A DNA stretch of 8,626 nucleotides, from assembly GCA_003141915.1 (NCBI GenBank), contig PLNY01000347.1, forward strand, positions 1 through 8,626, given 5' to 3'. The DNA comes from Anaerolineae bacterium. GTDB taxonomy: Bacteria; Chloroflexota; Anaerolineae; Anaerolineales; Villigracilaceae. Position 1 is the first letter of the stretch. Each line of letters opens with the position of its first letter. This document shows positions 1 through 6,473 of the stretch, in pieces. Below the pieces are notes generated by a model. The model searched no databases, had not been told where the DNA came from, and was given only the letters and a program-made list of their open reading frames with translations. The translations under genes and the position numbers were made by a program.

Positions 1-523
1 GCAGAATTTTTTCGGCTTGTTCGAGAGTCGTGTCCGGCGGCGCGGTGACCACATCGCGCGTCATGATTTCCGAGAGATGTTTATGGGCATCTCGTTCAAA
101 CAAAAGATCGCGCGTCGTGATGATTCCAACCAAACGTTCATTGGCATCCAAAACCAAAATCCCGCCCGTATACGTTTCTTCGACAATCTTCCTGACATCG
201 CCCACCGTATGTGAGACCGTGAGCGCGATCGGATGCTCTACAATGAATGATTCGGCTTTCTTCACGCGCTCGATCTGCCGCACCTGTTCGTCAATCGTCA
301 TGAAGCGATGGATGATTCCAATCCCGCCTTCGCGCGCCATGGTAATCGCCATTACACTTTCGGTCACGGTATCCATGTTGGCTGAGACAATCGGCGCCTG
401 CAAAACAATCTTGCGCGTCAACTTGGTTTGCGTGGAAAGCTTGCGCCGCGAAGCCACATCGGAATATTGCGGCACGAGCAATACATCGTCATACGTCAAA
501 GCGACATCAGGCAAAATTTTCAT
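1..523 (-). CDS. guaB: IMP dehydrogenase, N-terminal part (cut by left edge of window)
   Basis: IMP dehydrogenase oxidises IMP to XMP with NAD+, the committed step from IMP towards GMP, in the cytoplasm. Reading the minus strand from the ATG at 523-521 gives 174 residues with no stop before the window edge. The start matches the family closely: ALTYDDVLLVPQYSDV at residues 8-23, APIVSANMDTVTE at 43-55 and GGIGIIHR at 66-73 are conserved parts of the N-terminal half of the catalytic barrel. The inserted CBS pair begins near residue 95; the first CBS includes GGILVLDANERLVGIITTRDL (120-140) and the second starts at about 152. The catalytic cysteine loop lies outside the window. A strong ribosome binding site, AAGGAG, precedes the start at about 7 bases, and no better upstream start is seen. 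The gene is divergent from purB-purA. Full-length family members have roughly 490 residues, so about a third is visible here. Confidence 0.96.
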   Translation of the reverse strand, partial: MKILPDVALTYDDVLLVPQYSDVASRRKLSTQTKLTRKIVLQAPIVSANMDTVTESVMAITMAREGGIGIIHRFMTIDEQVRQIERVKKAESFIVEHPIALTVSHTVGDVRKIVEETYTGGILVLDANERLVGIITTRDLLFERDAHKHLSEIMTRDVVTAPPDTTLEQAEKIL

Positions 524-543
524 AGCGATCTCCTTTGCAGTAT

Positions 544-628
544 GTCATTGCGAGGAGCGTAGTGACGAGGCAATCTCCTGTTTCAAAAACGAGATTGCCA
601 CGCCGACCTTCAGTCGGCTCGCAATGAC
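544..628. repeat. 85-base cloverleaf-like palindromic repeat
   Basis: Outer arms GTCATTGCGAG (544-554) and CTCGCAATGAC (618-628) are perfect 11-base inverted repeats. Inside them sit three further inverted pairs: CGT/ACG (558-560 with 565-567), GGCAATCTC/GAGATTGCC (569-577 with 591-599) and GCCGAC/GTCGGC (602-607 with 613-618, the last base shared with the outer arm). As single-stranded DNA or RNA it could fold into an outer stem carrying three hairpins. Translated in one frame it gives CHCEERSDEAIS, a peptide I recognise as a common spurious ORF product of dispersed bacterial repeats of this type. It has no coding capacity for a transposase, so it would be a REP- or MITE-like element moved in trans. 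It lies between guaB and purB, probably within the guaB leader. Confidence 0.85.
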
Positions 629-650
629 AATCAATCAACAAACCGCGCTG

Positions 651-679
651 ATTATATGGCGCGCTTTCCGTTCCTACAA
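651..679 (-). promoter_or_regulatory. Probable guaB promoter
   Basis: On the minus strand a perfect TATAAT (651-656) is preceded after 17 bases by TTGTAG (674-679), which shares the first three bases of the -35 consensus. The predicted transcript start is near 644, giving a guaB leader of about 120 bases that contains the whole palindromic repeat at 544-628. The -10 box is good and the -35 is weak, so the call rests on the -10, the spacing and the position upstream of guaB. Confidence 0.5.
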
Positions 680-682
680 TGC

Positions 683-688
683 TATAAT
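683..688 (+). promoter_or_regulatory. Probable -10 box of purB
   Basis: A perfect TATAAT lies on the plus strand 17 bases before the purB ATG. The expected start of transcription is near 695, so the purB leader would be only about 11 bases and has no Shine-Dalgarno sequence. At the -35 position (about 660-665) the sequence is CGCGCT, unlike the consensus, suggesting an activator-dependent or otherwise weak promoter. This -10 sits directly beside the proposed guaB -35 on the other strand. Confidence 0.45.
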
Positions 689-705
689 CATATTCATCCA
701 ATCAA

Positions 706-2103
706 ATGTCTGACGAATTACTGGCTCTCTCCCCTCTCGATGGACGTTATATCATCGAAACCGAATCGCTCCGCGAATATTTTTCAGAGTTTGCACTGAT
801 CCGAGATCGCGTCCGAATCGAGACCGCTTATCTGATCGCGCTTTCACGTGACGCTCATCTTATCCGTGATTTAACTTCCGCCGAACTAAATCTTCTTAAT
901 ACCTTATCCGATTCATTTTCATTAGAGGATGCGCGTCAAATCAAGGACCTGGAGCGGACCACGCGCCACGATGTGAAAGCCGCCGAAAACTTTTTGCGCC
1001 TCAAACTCGCCCCGACAACTTTATCCGACCTTATAGAGTTTCTTCATTTCGGTTTGACTTCCGAAGATGTGAACAACATCGCGCAAGCGATTGCATTACG
1101 CGATTCACGCGATCAAGTCATTCTGCCCGCACTCGATAAAATCCTGAATCAACTCGCTGACTTTATTCAAAAATATGAATCCACCGCGATGCTGGCACGG
1201 ACTCATGGTCAGCCTGCGGTGCCAACCACATTCGGTAAAGAGATTGCCGTGTTTTATATGCGGCTCAAAAAACAATACGCCCAATTAGAGTCTCATCACT
1301 TTGAAGCCAAACTAACTGGTGCGGTTGGCAATTTCAACGCACTCCTATCCGCCGTGCCGCCCGTAGATTGGATCGCGTTCAGTGAAACATTTATTCATGG
1401 CGTGGGATTGGAATCAAATCTCATTACCACTCAAATTCTTCCCTATGACAATTGGATTGAATTTTTCAACACACTGCATTTGGTTAATTCAATTCTGATT
1501 GATTTCGCACAGGATATGTGGCGATACATCAGCGACGACGATTTGAAATTGAAAGTGGTTGCATCCGAGGTCGGTTCTTCGACCATGCCGCAAAAGGTCA
1601 ACCCGATTGACTTTGAGAATGCCGAAGGGAATCTCGGCGTCGCGAACGCACTGCTTGAACAATATGCACGCAAGCTTCCCGTCTCGCGCCTGCAACGCGA
1701 TCTATCGGACTCAACCGTCCGGCGTACATTTGGCGTCGCGCTCGGACATTCGCTGGTAGCATACGCGAGTCTGGCAAAGGCGTTGGAAAGAGTCGAGGCG
1801 AACGAGTCCACTATGAGGGCGGAGTTGGAAGCCCATTGGGAAGTCGTCGCCGAGGGTGCGCAGACCATCCTGCGCGCGGCGGGTGTCAGCGATGCATACA
1901 ATCAATTAAAATCACTTGCGCGCGGAAAAGAAATCACAAAAGTGACCTTCAACCAATGGATTGAAAATTTGTCAGTTAAAGAATCAGTCAAGGAAAAACT
2001 GCGTACTTTATCGCCGCTAAGTTATGTTGGTTTGGCAGAAGAGATTGCAAAGAAAGTATTGAAAGATAATTCAAACACGAAGGACACAAAGGTCACAAAG
2101 TAA
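706..2103 (+). CDS. purB: Adenylosuccinate lyase, E. coli PurB type
   Basis: PurB removes fumarate twice in purine synthesis: from SAICAR to give AICAR, and from adenylosuccinate to give AMP. The 465-residue protein starts with the family's LSPLDGRY (residues 8-15) and carries HFGLTSEDVNN (114-124), RTHGQPA (165-171, with the general-acid histidine H167) and the fumarase/aspartase superfamily signature GSSTMPQKVNPIDFEN (290-305), whose mobile loop supplies the catalytic serine. It resembles the longer E. coli type (456 residues), not the shorter Bacillus type. The ATG at 706 fits the conserved N-terminus but has no Shine-Dalgarno sequence, and a -10 box only 17 bases away suggests a very short leader. 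The family fold ends near residue 453; the last residues, NTKDTKVTK, are encoded by a 9-base repeat that also supplies the stop codon. purA follows after 53 bases. Confidence 0.97.
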   Translation: MSDELLALSPLDGRYIIETESLREYFSEFALIRDRVRIETAYLIALSRDAHLIRDLTSAELNLLNTLSDSFSLEDARQIKDLERTTRHDVKAAENFLRLKLAPTTLSDLIEFLHFGLTSEDVNNIAQAIALRDSRDQVILPALDKILNQLADFIQKYESTAMLARTHGQPAVPTTFGKEIAVFYMRLKKQYAQLESHHFEAKLTGAVGNFNALLSAVPPVDWIAFSETFIHGVGLESNLITTQILPYDNWIEFFNTLHLVNSILIDFAQDMWRYISDDDLKLKVVASEVGSSTMPQKVNPIDFENAEGNLGVANALLEQYARKLPVSRLQRDLSDSTVRRTFGVALGHSLVAYASLAKALERVEANESTMRAELEAHWEVVAEGAQTILRAAGVSDAYNQLKSLARGKEITKVTFNQWIENLSVKESVKEKLRTLSPLSYVGLAEEIAKKVLKDNSNTKDTKVTK

Positions 2104-2137
2104 AAGATTCACTTTGTGTACTTTGTGACCTTTGTGT
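2076..2137. repeat. Inverted 9-base-unit repeat spanning the purB stop codon
   Basis: The plus strand has three consecutive 9-base units, CACGAAGGA, CACAAAGGT and CACAAAGTA (2076-2102). After seven bases the same unit returns three times on the opposite strand (2110-2136). The best pairing register is a perfect 19-base inverted repeat, 2084-2102 with 2119-2137, and a 16-base loop. The unit length is three codons, so in purB it reads as repeating Thr-Lys triplets and ends the gene at TAA 2101-2103. The stem is AT-rich and followed by TTAAAATCG, not a U-run, so it is not a standard terminator; it could stabilise or separate the purB and purA parts of the message. The purA ribosome binding site at 2146 lies outside the stem. 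Confidence 0.85.
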
Positions 2138-2156
2138 TTAAAATCGAGGAGATATC

Positions 2157-3422
2157 ATGTCTGTCACAATTATTCTTGGAACGCAATGGGGCGACGAAGG
2201 CAAAGGCAAAGCTATTGATACCTTCGCCGGTGATTTCGATTACGTGGCGCGCTACAACGGCGGCAACAACGCGGGACACACCATTGTCAACGAACATGGC
2301 ACATTTAAAATTCATCTCGTACCCTCGGGAATTTTTTATCCGAAAGCAAAATGTTTGATCGGCGGCGGGGTAGTGATTGACCCAGCAGTGCTGATCGAGG
2401 AAATGAACTCGCTTCGCAAAGCGGGCATCAAGCTGGAGAAGCGGCTGTTGATTTCGCAACGTTCGCATCTCATCATGCCATATCACAAAATCCTGGACGG
2501 GCTTTACGAGGAAGCCAAAGGCGCGGGCGCCACGGGAACCACGCGGCGCGGCATCGGACCGACGTTTGCCGACAAGATCAGCTATAACGGAATCCGCTGG
2601 AGTGATTTTACTGACACAGAAATATTTTCCGACAAGCTGCGCGTGCAAATGGGATTGAAAAATAAAATTATCCTCGCGCTGGGCGGATCGCCCCTCGACT
2701 TTGAGAAAGTCCGCGATGAATATCTTGGATATTATTCTCAAATCAAACCGTTCATCACCGAGCTGTTTCCTATTGTTCAAAATGGATTGAGAGCCGGAAA
2801 GAATTTTTTGCTCGAACAAGCCATGGGTTCGATTCTCGATCCCGATTGGGGAACGTATCCATTTGTCACCGCCTCGACCACGCTTGCCTCTGCTGCAACC
2901 GGCGGACTCGGAATCCCGCCGCGGGCGATCAACCGCATCATCGGCGTGACCAAAGCTTATACGACACGCGTCGGCGCGGGACCGATGCCCACTGAAGTTA
3001 AGGATGATGCACACGCAGAAAAAGCTCTCAGCGAAGTTGCGGCCACAACGGGACGCATCCGCCGCGGCGGCTGGTTTGACGCGGAAGTGGTTCGATTCGC
3101 GTCACAGGTCAATGGCATCAATCAATTGTTCTTAACCAAGCTCGATATCTTGAGCGAGTTCGATGAGATCAAAGTTTGCATAGGCTATGAATTCAACGGC
3201 AAGCGCGTGCATTATTATGATCTTGATTCGTATCAGCTTGATAAAGTCAAACCGATTTATAAAATTGTAAAAGGCTGGAAGGAAGATATTCGCGGCGTTC
3301 GTAAATATAAAGAATTACCAGCGAAGGCACGAGCATATGTTGAAACGATTGAAAAATTAGTTGAAACAAAAATCGGTTGGGTCGCGAATGGTCCCGAGCG
3401 TGAAGCGGTGATAAAAAAGTAA
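2157..3422 (+). CDS. purA: Adenylosuccinate synthetase (IMP to adenylosuccinate)
   Basis: PurA joins IMP and aspartate using GTP, the first step of the AMP branch; PurB encoded just upstream completes it. The 421-residue length is normal. Family features in order: QWGDEGKGK (10-18) with catalytic base D13, NGGNNAGHT (34-42) with N38 and the general acid H41, GTTRRGIGPTFADK (127-140), DPDWGTYPFVTAS (228-240), TKAYTTRVGAGPMPTE (265-280), the aspartate loop TTGRIRRGGW (297-306) and TKLDIL (327-332), the guanine-recognition motif. By position against E. coli numbering, IMP-contact residues R143 and Q224 appear here as Y143 and M223, which is unusual. The ATG is preceded by GAGGAG with a 5-base spacer. 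The gene is very likely cotranscribed with purB. The long antisense reading frame over it is a shadow. Confidence 0.96.
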   Translation: MSVTIILGTQWGDEGKGKAIDTFAGDFDYVARYNGGNNAGHTIVNEHGTFKIHLVPSGIFYPKAKCLIGGGVVIDPAVLIEEMNSLRKAGIKLEKRLLISQRSHLIMPYHKILDGLYEEAKGAGATGTTRRGIGPTFADKISYNGIRWSDFTDTEIFSDKLRVQMGLKNKIILALGGSPLDFEKVRDEYLGYYSQIKPFITELFPIVQNGLRAGKNFLLEQAMGSILDPDWGTYPFVTASTTLASAATGGLGIPPRAINRIIGVTKAYTTRVGAGPMPTEVKDDAHAEKALSEVAATTGRIRRGGWFDAEVVRFASQVNGINQLFLTKLDILSEFDEIKVCIGYEFNGKRVHYYDLDSYQLDKVKPIYKIVKGWKEDIRGVRKYKELPAKARAYVETIEKLVETKIGWVANGPEREAVIKK

Positions 3423-3510
3423 AACCTGCATCCCCAATCTGTCCTATATACTTAAAATCAAACTGAGATTATGCTCGGCTGAGTTTAATATCATCGAGGA
3501 GTAAAAACTC

Positions 3511-5028
3511 ATGCCAAACGATTCATCCATCCGCGCATTCAAATGTCCAACCTGCGGCGCGCCGCTCGAGCCGCAAGCAGGCGCATTGACAATGAAATGC
3601 ACCTATTGCGGCGGGACGGTCATCATCCCGCAATCCATGCGGACTCCCGCGCCCGGATCATCTTCGAGCGTGCCGCAATATCAGTGGGGCGGATTGAACT
3701 TAAGCGAAATCATGGGCGAAGCGATGCGCCTGCCGGAAGCGATCTCGCTCGCAGAACAAGGCAGGATCACCGAAGCCGCTCAGTTATATAGTCAGATTAC
3801 CGGCACGTCGCTCGCGGACGCCACAACGGCCATCAACCAAATCGTCGCGGGCCAAGCTGTGGCTTTGACTCCGGGTCAAGCCGGAATGCAATGGGGACAG
3901 TCGCCAGCTGCCTTTGCAGGTTTTAACCAAATGAGTTCTCCTCAAGTTCTTGGATCATTTTCAACAAGCAGTTCATCCAGTTCAAACCAGCCGCGCGGCT
4001 TTGACTTTGGATATTGGATCGGTTCCAAACTTCCCATCATCATCGTTCTTATTGTCGTGTGTTCACTGGTTGGCGCATTTGGAATTCCTTTACTTGCTTT
4101 CGTGCCAAGCCTGTTTTCATCGTTCACATCCTCCAATTCATCCAATAGTTCATTCAGTTCCAGCAGTAATCCCATCGCGACACTCCTGCCGCAGGGACTC
4201 GGTTCTCTGGCTTCATCCGGTTTCGCAACGCAGACTCTCAGCTTCGGCTCAAAGGGAATCGGTCCGGGCATGTTCAACGATGCACGCGCCATTGGCGTAG
4301 ATAATAATGGCAACATCATCGTTGCAGATTATCAGGATGGCCGCGTCCAGGTCTTTGACCCGACCGGTAAGTTCGTCTCCACGTTTTCGGCGGGATCGAA
4401 AGCGATCATTCCGGCACTGGCTGTCAGCCCGGACAATAAAATCTATATTTCGACGAGCGACGGTATTTCGATCTTCGATGAGAGCGGCAACCCACTGGGA
4501 ACGATCAAGAAGGATTTCATTTTTTATAACGATATTAAATTTGGCGGTGACGGACTGCTTTACGGCATCACCGAAGATAACACGATTGATCGTTTTAATT
4601 CAAAGGATAAGGTCGATCTCGAAATCAAGCAGGCATTCGAAAACATCACCGGCAATCCAGAAACGATCCAGCACATTGCGGCGGACGGCTTAGGCAATAT
4701 TTACATCCTCGGCGCAAATAATTACCTCGTGCTCAAATATACATCGGAAGGCAAATATGTAAACCAGTTCGGCGGCCAGGCCCAGGACCCTGCAAATCCT
4801 GAACCTGGAACATTTGTCTCGCCGGAAGGTATTGCCGTGGACGGTTATGGCCGCATTTACGTTGCCGATCCATTCATCAATGTGCAAGTGTTCGATTCGA
4901 CCGGCAAGTATATTGACTCCATTCCGGTCAACGCATTTAATATCGCCATTGACAACCAGAATAACGTATATGTAACGCTCAGGGATAAAGTGGAAAAATT
5001 CCAAGTGCAGAAACCTGCCGGACAATAA
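3511..5028 (+). CDS. Zinc-ribbon, single-TM protein with extracytoplasmic NHL-type beta-propeller
   Basis: I recognise the domains but not a named gene. The 505-residue protein begins with a zinc ribbon with two CxxC pairs (C12/C15 and C30/C33). Residues 76-113 form a helical stretch in which QITGTSLADATTAINQI resembles the C-terminal motif of ribosomal protein L7/L12 (TG.gLkeAk). A Ser/Gln-rich linker leads to one strong transmembrane helix (about 174-200, just after K173), then a second Ser/Asn-rich linker (203-220). Residues 245-500 hold about six NHL/SMP-30-like blades, with repeated patterns such as IGVDNNGNIIVAD...VQVFDPTGKF and IAVDGYGRIYVAD...VQVFDSTGKY. No signal peptide is seen, so the likely topology is zinc ribbon inside, propeller outside. 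A binding or sensing role across the membrane is an inference. GAGGAG lies 9 bases before the ATG. The gene starts 88 bases after purA and ends at a clear terminator. Confidence 0.85.
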   Translation: MPNDSSIRAFKCPTCGAPLEPQAGALTMKCTYCGGTVIIPQSMRTPAPGSSSSVPQYQWGGLNLSEIMGEAMRLPEAISLAEQGRITEAAQLYSQITGTSLADATTAINQIVAGQAVALTPGQAGMQWGQSPAAFAGFNQMSSPQVLGSFSTSSSSSSNQPRGFDFGYWIGSKLPIIIVLIVVCSLVGAFGIPLLAFVPSLFSSFTSSNSSNSSFSSSSNPIATLLPQGLGSLASSGFATQTLSFGSKGIGPGMFNDARAIGVDNNGNIIVADYQDGRVQVFDPTGKFVSTFSAGSKAIIPALAVSPDNKIYISTSDGISIFDESGNPLGTIKKDFIFYNDIKFGGDGLLYGITEDNTIDRFNSKDKVDLEIKQAFENITGNPETIQHIAADGLGNIYILGANNYLVLKYTSEGKYVNQFGGQAQDPANPEPGTFVSPEGIAVDGYGRIYVADPFINVQVFDSTGKYIDSIPVNAFNIAIDNQNNVYVTLRDKVEKFQVQKPAGQ

Positions 5029-5050
5029 CGCCCAACTTTCACTGTGCATG

Positions 5051-5087
5051 AACGGAGATAAGCAAACTTATCTCCGTTTTCTTTTCC
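5051..5087 (+). terminator. Intrinsic terminator after the zinc-ribbon/NHL gene
   Basis: AACGGAGATAAG (5051-5062) pairs perfectly with CTTATCTCCGTT (5067-5078) around a CAAA loop, giving a 12-bp stem, followed directly by a T-rich tract (5077-5087). It starts 22 bases after the stop codon of the upstream gene and would end a transcript carrying that gene and possibly purB-purA. It separates this group from the glycosidase. Confidence 0.92.
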
Positions 5088-5116
5088 TTGCGCGATGAAC
5101 GATTCTCCTTTATGCT
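5088..5116 (+). promoter_or_regulatory. Possible promoter of the GH1 gene
   Basis: TTGCGC (5088-5093), then 17 bases, then TATGCT (5111-5116). The boxes match the consensus at 3 and 4 of 6 positions, so this is only moderate. If real, transcription would begin at about 5123, the A of the GH1 start codon, meaning a leaderless message. The gene has no Shine-Dalgarno sequence, which is consistent. The -35 touches the end of the upstream terminator's T-tract. Confidence 0.35.
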
Positions 5117-5122
5117 TGCAAT

Positions 5123-6469
5123 ATGACATCACTCAAGTTTCCAAAAAATTTCGTGTGGGGCGCGGCCACGTCCGCCTATCAAATCGAAGGCGCGTGGAAT
5201 GCAGATGGCAAAGGGCTATCCATTTGGGATACATTCAGCCGCAAGCCAGGCAAAATCGTCAACAACGAAAACGGCGATGTGACCGTGGATCATTATCATC
5301 GCTACAAAGATGATGTGAAGTTGATGGTCGATCTTGGTTTGAAGGCATATCGTTTTTCGATTGCCTGGACGCGCATTCTTCCCGACGGCAGGGGCAAGGT
5401 CAATCCAAAAGGCTGGGCATTTTATGACCGCCTGATTGATGAACTGCTCACGCGTAACATCGAACCCTATGTGTGCCTTTTCCATTGGGACTTGCCGCAG
5501 GCTTTGCAGGATAAAGGCGGATGGCCGAATCGTGAAACGGCCTACGCGTTTGCGGATTATGCCGGCATCGTTTCGGACTATATAACGGATCGCGTTAAAG
5601 TGATCTTCACTCACAACGAGCCGTGGGTCACCGCCACCCTCGGATATTTCACCGGCGCTCATGCTCCGGGCATCAAACACCCTCCGGCTGGGGTCAAAGC
5701 TCTGCATCATCTCTTGCTGTCACATGGATTGGCATACGAGGCCATCCGTGCTTCAGCCAAACAACCGGTGAAGATTGGCATCACCTTGAATCTCAACCCG
5801 ATGTATCCAGCAACGGAATCAAAAAAAGATCGCGATGCCGCGCGGCGCGTGGACACATTGGTCAACCGCTCGGTGCTTGATCCGCTACTGAAAGGCACAT
5901 CGCCGATTCAGGAATCTGCCTTGAGCAAAATACTATCGGGTTCAGTGATCAAAGCAGGCGATCTTGAAAAGATCAAGCACGTTGATTTGTTAGGCGTCAA
6001 TTATTATTCGCGCTCGGTGCTAAAGCATGAGGCAAAATTCCCGCTCGTATCCGCCGCGCAGACTTTCCCCGAAGGCAATGAATATTCAGGCATGTGGGAA
6101 ATTTATCCGGAAGGCATGTATGAAATCCTGATGCGGATATGGAAAGATTATCAACCATCCTGCGAGTTGATGGTGACAGAAAATGGCGTACCTGTTCCCG
6201 ATGGACTCGATTTCGATGGCCGCGTCCGCGACGAACGGCGCATCCGCTATTTGCAAAATCATATCACACAGGTTCATCGCGCCATCAAAGATGGCGTGCC
6301 GGTCAAGGGATATTTCCATTGGTCGTTGATGGATAATTTCGAATGGGCGCTGGGTTATGGTCCGCGCTTTGGATTAGTCTATGTGGATTACAAGACATTG
6401 AAAAGAACGGTGAAAGACAGCGGCAGGTGGTTCGCCAAAGTGATCCAAGACAACGGCCTCAAGATTTAA
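5123..6469 (+). CDS. Glycoside hydrolase family 1 beta-glycosidase (beta-glucosidase-like)
   Basis: The 448-residue protein is a complete GH1 enzyme, a retaining (beta/alpha)8-barrel that cleaves beta-linked glucosides, galactosides or related sugars. It opens with the family N-terminal signature FPKNFVWGAATSAYQIEGA (6-24). The acid/base glutamate is E166 in HNEPW (164-168) and the nucleophile is E353 in VTENG (351-355). Sugar-binding positions are also present: Q20, H121-W122, N293 and Y295, W400, and E407-W408 in NFEWALGYGPRFGL. There is no signal peptide, so it acts in the cytoplasm on imported disaccharides or aryl glycosides. True substrate preference cannot be read from the sequence; 'beta-glucosidase' is the usual default. 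The ATG at 5123 puts the start at the expected family N-terminus, but no ribosome binding site is visible. A membrane protein gene follows after 4 bases, implying joint transcription. Confidence 0.95.
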   Translation: MTSLKFPKNFVWGAATSAYQIEGAWNADGKGLSIWDTFSRKPGKIVNNENGDVTVDHYHRYKDDVKLMVDLGLKAYRFSIAWTRILPDGRGKVNPKGWAFYDRLIDELLTRNIEPYVCLFHWDLPQALQDKGGWPNRETAYAFADYAGIVSDYITDRVKVIFTHNEPWVTATLGYFTGAHAPGIKHPPAGVKALHHLLLSHGLAYEAIRASAKQPVKIGITLNLNPMYPATESKKDRDAARRVDTLVNRSVLDPLLKGTSPIQESALSKILSGSVIKAGDLEKIKHVDLLGVNYYSRSVLKHEAKFPLVSAAQTFPEGNEYSGMWEIYPEGMYEILMRIWKDYQPSCELMVTENGVPVPDGLDFDGRVRDERRIRYLQNHITQVHRAIKDGVPVKGYFHWSLMDNFEWALGYGPRFGLVYVDYKTLKRTVKDSGRWFAKVIQDNGLKI

Positions 6470-6473
6470 CAAC

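Noticed and set aside
507..701. A 64-codon minus-strand reading frame through the intergenic repeat
   Set aside because: It consists of repeat sequence and overlaps the guaB start in another frame; no ribosome binding site or protein-like features.
30..713. A 227-codon plus-strand reading frame across guaB and the intergenic region
   Set aside because: It is antisense to guaB and includes the translated palindromic repeat (CHCEERSDEAIS), a known kind of false ORF.
2084..2137. The 19-bp stem after purB as an intrinsic terminator
   Set aside because: The stem is AT-rich with a 16-base loop and is followed by TTAAAATCG instead of a U-run. purA has no evident separate promoter, so read-through is more likely.
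2109..3014. A 301-codon reading frame on the minus strand across purA
   Set aside because: It is fully antisense to a clear purA, shows no recognisable domain, and its C-terminal end is the translated 9-base repeat. Long antisense frames are expected from the codon use of the real gene.
2157..3422. PurA as a phage-type PurZ (2-aminoadenylosuccinate synthetase)
   Set aside because: The catalytic aspartate D13 is kept, whereas PurZ proteins, as I recall, replace it. The gene also sits in a cellular purB-purA pair with no phage genes nearby.
3423..3510. A promoter (TATACT at 3447-3452) and a hairpin upstream of the zinc-ribbon gene
   Set aside because: No -35 match is found at the right spacing and the possible stem (around 3460-3487) has a mismatch and few pairs; not strong enough to annotate. 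Cotranscription with purA is equally possible.
3960..4170. The serine-codon-rich tracts as a simple repeat or slippage-prone site
   Set aside because: They encode plausible flexible linkers on either side of the membrane helix, the codons are mixed, and the frame is intact.
3942..4319. A 125-codon minus-strand reading frame opposite the zinc-ribbon/NHL gene
   Set aside because: It is a shadow of the Ser-rich linkers and membrane helix on the other strand, with no independent support.
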